DNA from: Sweltsa coloradensis
Lineage: Eukaryota > Arthropoda > Insecta > Plecoptera > Chloroperlidae
Assembly (NCBI GenBank): GCA_024449915.1
Contig: JAMZAV010000108.1
Span: 1,550,001 to 1,614,000 of the forward strand
Direction: 5' to 3'
DNA length: 64,000 nucleotides
Of the stretch, positions 57,858-64,000 are shown one piece after another. Numbering within the stretch: the stretch's first letter is position 1; every line of letters begins with the position of its first letter. A model generated the notes under the pieces. The model ran no database searches. It was not told the DNA's origin and saw nothing but the letters and a program-made list of their open reading frames with translations. Both the position numbers and the translations under genes were made by a program.

Positions 57858-58500
57858 AAATTACTACTACTACTACTACTACTAGGCCTACTACTAGGGC
57901 CCTACTACTACTACTACTACTACTACTAGGCCTAGGCCTACTACTACTACTACTACTACTACTACTAGGCCTAGGCCCTAGGCTATATTTTTATTGACAA
58001 TGCCCATACAGTGTGCCATGTACCTGTCTAGTTGGTTAACAAAATCTGAATCTGAATCTAGTACTAGCCTAGGCCTAGGCCTACCTACCTAAAGTTATTA
58101 TCTCAGTAGGGCCTAGGCATTCAGCTGTTCTGCAGCATTACTTACTTAATTGTTCTCTAATACAAACATTATTGGCTAAGAGTCTAGGCCTAGGAGCTAC
58201 CATTTTACAACACAGCACTCAGCCAATTCGTTGAGAGGATTACAAAAATTCACTAGCCCTATGCAAATGAGCTGCCCTGGTACTAGTGTTCCAATATTAC
58301 CTGAATTTTCACTTCATTTAAACTGTAGATAAGTCCTAGGCCTACCGTGAGTAGGCCTAGGCCTACCCTGAGTAGGCTTAGGCCTACATCAAATTTTTAC
58401 CTAAGAATTACAAGTGAATTTGTAGGTAGAGCCTAGGCCATGGCCTAGGCCATAGCAAAAGGGATTGGATAGGCCTACACAAAGGCCATAGAGAAATGCC
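57858..58500. repeat. (ACT)n microsatellite and dense TAGGCCTA cluster
   Basis: (ACT)n runs at 57862-57968 are broken by TAGGCCTAGGCC words. 58060-58500 then holds more than ten copies of AGGCCTA/TAGGCCTAGG. The same word occurs singly all over the window. Confidence 0.9.
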
Positions 58501-58514
58501 TAGGCGGCCAAGAT

Positions 58515-58986
58515 CAGTGTTGCCAATACCCCCAGCACCACGGCCGCTAGTAGCACCTTAAAATACCGCCAAATTCAAGGTCTGCACCGCTAACTTTGAT
58601 GAAATTGCATAAAAAAACATTAAAAACCTTCCATACAAAATGTACTTTAAAAATAAATTTCAAAACAAAGTAGATCAAAGACTCACATCAAATAAAACAA
58701 TTAATATATTGTCTTTAGTTTATCAACTAAGTAATGGGCGTGGATTATGATTTAAAATTATAAATCAAACAAGTAAAATAAGTCTGTCTATCTGCTTTTT
58801 TCGCTTAAATTGCGGAATTTTAACACACATTTTGGAGATTTTTAGCGGATTTATGTAAAGTTTACCACTGTTTTGAAAGTTGTAAACCGCTAAGTGTCAC
58901 CGCTAGTCTCAATTTTATATTTTCACCACTTTTCGTCTTTCAAAAACGCTAGATCTAGCGGCAAAACCGCTGTATTGGCAACACTG
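58515..58986. mobile_element. Non-autonomous hAT element (472 bp)
   Basis: Perfect 15-bp ends CAGTGTTGCCAATAC, flanked by 8-bp duplications GCCAAGAT (58507-58514) and GCCAAGGT (58987-58994) that differ at one base. Internal inverted words (CCGCTAGT...CTAGCGG) lie next to the ends. No coding capacity. Confidence 0.92.
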
Positions 58987-58996
58987 GCCAAGGTGC

Positions 58997-59756
58997 GTCA
59001 ATGATTTTAGTTCTTTGATGAGCGTAATTGGTGCATTGAGCTGCCATGTGTTATGCGGATTTTCTGTTGTTCTGTGAAAAATCATTACTAAGTTGAAGAT
59101 TTTTTTAAAAATTAAATTAAATTAAATGAAAAATTAACTTAAATTTTAATTTTTTTAATTAATTGTAATTTAAAAAAAGAAAAAAATCGTAATATTGAAA
59201 TTTTCATAAGAAATAATTATTCGATTGCGCACAAATTTTACACAAATATAATGACTTTATAAAATTAAGGTTCTGTGAAAAAATTATTGCAATAGGATAA
59301 AGCATATAGGCCCTAGGTGTTATAAGTCAAAGAATTGTATTAAAAAAAGAAAAAAAAACGTAAAATTTCGATAATCATGAGAAATAATTTTTCGATTACG
59401 CTCAAATTTCGCACGAATATCTTAATTCATGAAATTAAGGTTCTGTTAAAAAATAATTACAATCGGTTAAAGCATGTAGGTGTTATAAGTCGAAGAAAGT
59501 TTTAAAAAATCGAAAAAAATCGTAAAATTGCGTTTTTTATGAGAAAAAATTTCCCGATTGCGCCCAAAAACGTGGCAGTTCTAAGTTCAGAGATTTCGAA
59601 GGCCTCCATGAAATTTCATCGCAATCGGAGTATCGGTTTAGCCGGAATCGTGTTAACAGACACACAAAAATACAGAAAGAAAGAAAGAAAAAAAAACAAA
59701 ACATTCCGGATTTTTTTCTCCAGTGTAGTGAAATGGAATCTTCGCTTCGCTCATCC
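58997..59756 (+). repeat. Dispersed repeat R1 copy
   Basis: From TTGATGAGCGTAATTGGTGC to GAATCTTCGCTTCGCTCATCC; matches 20840-21488 with internal near-tandem sub-blocks (TTTTCGATTGCGCTCAAA, GGTGTTATAAGTC). It follows directly after the hAT MITE's target duplication. Confidence 0.75.
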
Positions 59757-59879
59757 AAAAACATAACTAAATTATTACAATCGTATGACCTAGTCTACAA
59801 AAAATACTATATGAACAATAGTCTTATGCAGTTATGATAATATAATACACATGTGGAAGTCATAATGAATACATTATTC

Positions 59880-60863
59880 GAGTAAGCTAATAATAACATT
59901 TATTGAGTTTCACATTGAAAGGACTACAGAGAAAACATCTGCTTTCCAAACCAGCAGTTGAGAGAGTTAGACCTTCATTTGTCTTTAAGCTCAACAATGA
60001 TCTAAAGTATCATTCACAATCAGTTCTAAGTCGTAAGGCGCAAGATCTAAGGCGTAAGGCGCAAGTCGTAAGAAATGCTAGGCGTTAAAAAATGGTATGG
60101 TTCATGTGTAAATTTACACATGAACCATACCATTTTTCATTGCTCCTGTGTATTGCGCATGCGCGTACAGTCAGCTGTGGAGTTTCCTTGTTCGTGATTG
60201 GCTCGTCGTAAGAAACCGTTGTAAGAATTGGATTTTGGGCAATTCGTTACGACATAAACCATACGCCTTGCGACTTGCGACGTGTTGTGAACGTTCTGAT
60301 TGAAATACATACTCGGCAATACAAATTATTACGCCTTAGGCCTTGCGCCTTACGACTTAGAAGTGATTGTGAATGATGCTTTAAGCATCATTCACAATCA
60401 ATTCTAAGTCGTGTAAGGCAGCATCATTCACAATCAATTCTAAGTCGTAAGGCGCAAGGCCTAAGGCGTAACAATTTCTATTGCCGAGTATGTATTTCAA
60501 TCAGAACGTTCACAACACGTCGCAAGTCGCAAGGCGTATGGTTTATGTCGTAACGAATTGCCCAAAATCCAATTCTTACGACGGTTTCTTACGACGAGCC
60601 AATCACGAACAAGGAAACTCCACAGCTGACTGTACGCGCATGCGCAATACACAGGAGCAATGAAAAATGGTATGGTTGTTGTAAACGCCTAGCATTTCTT
60701 ACGACTTGAGCCTTACGCCTTAGACCTTGCGCCTTATACGACTTGGAACTGATTGTGAATGCGTGATGCTTAACATAAAAATTGGCTGGTGGTTGGAAGT
60801 CACAGCCTTCTAAATAAGTAAAATGTCAGGTTGTACAATTAGTAGATAAAGTAGGTCACTACA
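59880..60863 (-). repeat. Probable 3' LTR of a gypsy element, interrupted by two MITEs
   Basis: On the minus strand an LTR begins TGTAGTGACCTAC at 60863, right after a purine tract (GGAGGGGGGTCC, 60864-60876). It continues to about 60775. After the MITE pair it resumes at about 60005 and carries AATAAA near 59895. The far end is not fixed. Confidence 0.5.
60005..60770. mobile_element. Two near-identical MITEs in opposite orientation
   Basis: Each ~340-bp unit has ends of the type GCATCATTCACAATCA and several subterminal TAAGGCGCAAG/CTTGCGCCTTA words. Unit 1 (about 60011-60378) and unit 2 (60420-60770) are reverse complements, producing mirrored 60-codon frames (60137-60319 minus and 60481-60663 plus) differing at one residue. 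A third end fragment (60382-60419) lies between them, around the palindrome GATGCTTTAAGCATC. Confidence 0.85.
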
Positions 60864-60908
60864 GGACCCCCCCTCCAGTGAACGAGCGTAGCGATGGGAA
60901 AGAAATCT

Positions 60909-61202
60909 CTATGTGCCGAGGCGAGCCGGTGCGCACACGCGACGTCCTGCTCGTGTCGTGACTAGTGGTGGGGTAGCAGTGACGGCAGCATAAGTCCCGA
61001 CCAAAGGCGGATTGGCGGATGTTGATCCAAAATTGTTGCGGACAGCGGAGGCAGGTACTATCCTAGGTAGCCGGGAAGTGCTTGATGTTCGGTCGATTAG
61101 ATTGAACGGTTTGGTCGATGGTTGTGCGGTATCAGGAGCTGTGCTGTCAAGAATTAGGCTGGAACTATTATCCTGACGATACCGAGTTGACGCGCCTGCC
61201 AT
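60909..61202 (-). pseudogene. C-terminal end of a gypsy pol polyprotein
   Basis: A 97-codon minus-strand frame ends with TTRAGRRVCAPARL, the basic T-R-x-G-R-x-x-x-x-P-x-R-L tail found after the integrase of many Ty3/gypsy elements. It ends 33 bp before a purine tract and an LTR start, the expected order. The integrase core is not present upstream. A ~35-bp direct repeat (GATACCGAGTTGAC..CTGCCATCTATG at 61180 and 61260) overlaps its start. Confidence 0.6.
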
Positions 61203-61732
61203 CTATGTTTAATTTTATTGCCGATTCGTGTATAAAACAAGCGGAACTTTATCCTGGATACCGAGTTGACACGACTGCCATCTATGGTTAACTATACTAT
61301 ATTACCGAATTTGTAGCGATAGTAGAACTTAAACCAACACCATGACATTGGTCGAGTGGGTAAGAACACATGATGCAAAAGGGCAGGAGTTCGTTGCCTA
61401 GGGCCCTAGAGAAACATTGAGCATTTTTTTTCAAGTAAATTATAAATAACATTTTATTCGTATTTGAGTCTATCCACTCAGCCACATTAATTTTCAGTAT
61501 CAGAACGTAAATAAGGCGTTTTTTCCTCCTCTTCCCCCCCCCCCCCCCCATATATCTTCGGACATGCCTTACCTAAATAATTATGAGAGTAGAGACAATT
61601 ATTTACCTTCAAGTAACCCTCCAAGACCTAAAACCTTTCCTCTAATGAGTAGCTTAGAGTTTTCAATTTATTCTTGTTGATTTGTAATTCAATTAAATAA
61701 TATTGCAATTAAAAACTATTGTCCGCCCAGTC
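61203..61732. other. Short repeats and a SINE tail
   Basis: Direct repeat near 61180/61260; a tail like that of the 29.6-kb SINE at about 61465-61500; a C run at about 61534-61549. No gene. Confidence 0.45.
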
Positions 61733-61734
61733 AT

Positions 61735-63432
61735 TGGATGAGCAAAACGAAGACTTCAATTTCACCGACCCCCCAAAAAATTTAGCTCGGGTGTTTTTTT
61801 TTTTTTTCCCCGTCTGTTTGTTCGCTCTCTACCGGGCAAACGGCATATTATCCGATCTTGATGAAAATTGGAGGCCTTCGAAATCTCTGAACTTAGACTT
61901 GCTACGTTTTTGGGTACAATCGAAGAAATATTTCTCATGAATATCGTACTTTTACGATTTTTTGTGCGATATCTTCGTGACATTTGGGCCGATTCTGACC
62001 AAACGGGTGGGGCTAAAACGTTCATATTTCATATGGACATTAAGGTAATGGTGATATATTGCTTTCTGAAAGAAAAAGTTGAAAAAGTTTGCCAGAATCT
62101 ATAGAAATAAAGTTTTAAATATAAGTTTTTTGATTTTTTGTACGATACTTTCGTGCCATTTGGGCCAATTCTGACCAAACGGGTGGGGCTACAACGTTCA
62201 TATTATACATGGACATTAAGAGGGTACGCTGAGCTTGGCCCAACTCAAATGCGTGCAAACAGGTGTTGATGATTTCTGCTGAACGGTTGGTAATATCATT
62301 ACCAAATTTTGAATGGATGTTAATAAAGTACTTTTATATTGATATCCGTAACTGGTTGCACAAAATAAGTCTTAAAGATCAATTGCGGGACATAAGTCCA
62401 AAACGTGAAAAAATGGGAAATCCAAAACATGGATTAAAATTCTGGAAATTCCCACCAAACCGTTTATCTTACGATAAAACCACATAAACCTGCGCGTTCA
62501 CATTGATTTAAACGTTGATATCCATTATGCAAATTTGAGTTTAAAAAATCTGTGCACTTGGAATAAATTCCCAAAATTGACCAAAATTGAGTAAATTTTG
62601 GTGATTTCACTAAATTTTAATTCAAAATCAATCAGAAAAATGTTTATTCACAAGAAAATGCTTATTACATTGGTTACATGGCTTATTTATAACACAAGTT
62701 AATCAATACAATAAAAGCTCATAGTTGAGGTCAAAATAATAACAATAATGAATGATGAAACAAAATAATCTATGAGTGAAATGACAATAGTAATGAAATA
62801 AAATTCTATAAATGCATTATCATTTGAGAAGCCCACATAAGCATAATGCTCGTGTGTGGGCAATTACAGGACATATTAAGTACATTGTTCATAATCAACA
62901 AGATGATGGCTAGAGTAATTTACTTTAGTTTAAATAGAGAAGAAAAAAGTATGTGCAAGGAAGCAAATGTGAATGGTTACCCTAATCCTTAATATTAATT
63001 CACATTTTCAAGCAATTTTCAATTAATTTAGGAATACGCATAATGGATAACATAGATTCATTCTTTATAAACGTTAGTGTGAAATTTGATAATGGTGTTA
63101 TAAACCATTTACACGAAAAATCCAGAAAGCTGAGCGCTTAAACTCGCCTCCATTCTAGCCTCAGCATACCCTCTTAAGGTTATGGTGATGTAGTACCCTT
63201 TGAAAGAAAAAGTTGAAAAAGCTAGCCAGAATTCATAGAAATAAAGCTTTTAATATAAGTTTTTTACGGTAAATAATACCAATTGACAAGAAACAATAGA
63301 AACTTGACAACAATCACCTACAATGCGTAGGCAGCAAAACAAAGCACTTGCAAAAGTAAAGATATCCCACGCAAACTAAAAACTTTAAAAAGCTCATCCA
63401 TCAACGCAGCGGGACTTTAGCGTTTTCCTAGT
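61735..63432. repeat. R1-type element with internal 178-bp tandem duplication
   Basis: Begins GGATGAGCAAAACG and ends with an inverted R1 end (GCTCATCCATCAACGC...GCGTTTTCCTAGT, 63393-63432). Two tandem units share GGGCCGATTCTGACCAAACG, TGGACATTAAGG and AAGAAAAAGTTGAAAAAG. The second unit is split by the TTAA element. Confidence 0.6.
62220..63173. mobile_element. TTAA-inserting non-autonomous element (954 bp)
   Basis: Ends GAGGGTACGCTGAGC and its near complement GCTCAGCATACCCTC differ at one base; TTAA is duplicated at 62216-62219 and 63174-63177. The neighbouring tandem unit (ACATTAAGGTAATGG at 62037-62051) shows the uninterrupted site. TTAA use suggests mobilisation by a piggyBac-type transposase. 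The TIR differs from that of the 45-50 kb element. Confidence 0.85.
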
Positions 63433-64000
63433 ACAACTGACGTATGGATAGTTTGTGTAGTACCTAGTTGGAATACTCAAGTCATCCGTTTGTTTGGGTT
63501 TGAAGTTAACTTCCCGACAGTATTTGACAGCCATCTCGAAATGACAGTTTACATGCTAATCAAATGGGAGAGATTTGAAGACCGAATATTTTTAAAGATG
63601 GCCGCCAGTTTGACAGCTGAGCATACTAGATTTTAACATCAAATGATTACTAAATTCCCTTGTGCAATAACTTCTTATTGTTTCTGTTTGTTAAATCCCA
63701 TGCTGCACAAGCTAAAACCATATCACACAATCCAGTAAAATACTTTATTGCTTTGAAAAAGCATAAATTAAAACGCCAAATCGCCATCTTGAACTGGATT
63801 TTCGACGCTTCAATTTGTTACTCTCGCGCCTGTGCGGAAGTATTGGACACTGCTAATCTAGCCTACTATAGGGGTTTAATATCAATGATCGTACCAATCT
63901 AAAATGGCCCTTTATAACATTGTTTTGAAGCTGTACACAAATATACACTCAAACACGCAAAAATATGCATTCCAAAATCACACCCCTTCTTGGTAATCAA
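63433..64000. other. No recognised gene
   Basis: An 80-codon plus-strand frame (63660-63902) has no recognisable pattern or splice context, and I do not call it. Confidence 0.4.

Noticed and set aside
60137..60663. Two nearly identical 60-residue proteins on opposite strands
   Set aside because: They are mirror images produced by two inverted MITEs with matching ends, not genes.
63660..63902. 80-residue plus-strand frame at the window end
   Set aside because: No splice sites, codon bias or family pattern; ordinary for AT-rich sequence.

Overview
The window looks like nuclear DNA of an animal. It is AT-rich, has no bacterial gene layout, and has spliceosomal exons with GT-AG borders. At least ten transposon types are present, including piggyBac, hAT, Harbinger-like, Copia, Ty3/gypsy, Penelope-like, Jockey/CR1-like, tRNA-SINEs and foldback elements. 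The word TAGGCCTA and its overlapping forms recur throughout, most densely at 57.8-58.5 kb. That habit, with this transposon mix, suggests a marine invertebrate, perhaps an echinoderm or relative; this is a low-confidence inference.

The most interesting content is a probable host gene on the minus strand, built from small exons between 43.2 kb and 3.4 kb. It appears to start with a 7-residue ATG exon (43.18 kb), followed by a 131-codon coiled-coil exon (30.67-30.27 kb). Three kinds of short cassette exon (called A, B and C here) follow, with repeats: C2 27.2, B2 24.0, A2 17.1, C1 5.7, B1 4.7 and A1 3.4 kb. Another C copy (C3) lies at 57.0 kb, upstream of the start exon. Within each cassette family the intron flanks are alike up to the splice sites, but the exon bodies differ. 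For C2 and C3 I see 1 difference in 193 bp of donor-side intron and 11 in the 80-bp exon, almost all changing amino acids. Exons evolving faster than their introns is the best candidate for an undescribed diversification system here.

Layout: 0-3 kb holds repeats and a hAT-like element. 3-6 kb holds cassettes A1, B1 and C1. 7-12 kb holds dispersed repeats, a 631-bp foldback and non-LTR retrotransposon ends. 12.7-16.3 kb holds a Copia 3' end, two CTTGGCAAGAT minisatellites and an orphan GC-rich last exon on the plus strand. 17-24 kb holds cassette A2, a 5.6-kb foldback with a three-level nest in its left arm, and B2. 24.5-31.3 kb holds a Jockey-like ORF1, C2, a second long foldback, a SINE and the coiled-coil exon. 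33.8-42.8 kb holds a Ty3/gypsy element with both LTRs, inserted in the terminal repeat of a small TIR element; its indel pattern looks like unpolished long-read sequence. 45-50.4 kb holds a complete but broken piggyBac element with both TIRs and TTAA sites, its 3' end triplicated and its 5' end invaded by a Harbinger-like MITE. 51-57 kb holds a Penelope-like GIY-YIG end, a second Jockey-like ORF1, a hAT-derived ZNF862-like gene and C3. 57.3-64 kb holds TAGGCCTA-rich sequence, a 472-bp hAT MITE, an inverted MITE pair inside a gypsy LTR, and a 954-bp TTAA element.

No complete conventional gene, functional tRNA, rRNA or CRISPR array is visible. All calls are by eye; similarity statements rest on family patterns I know, not on searches.
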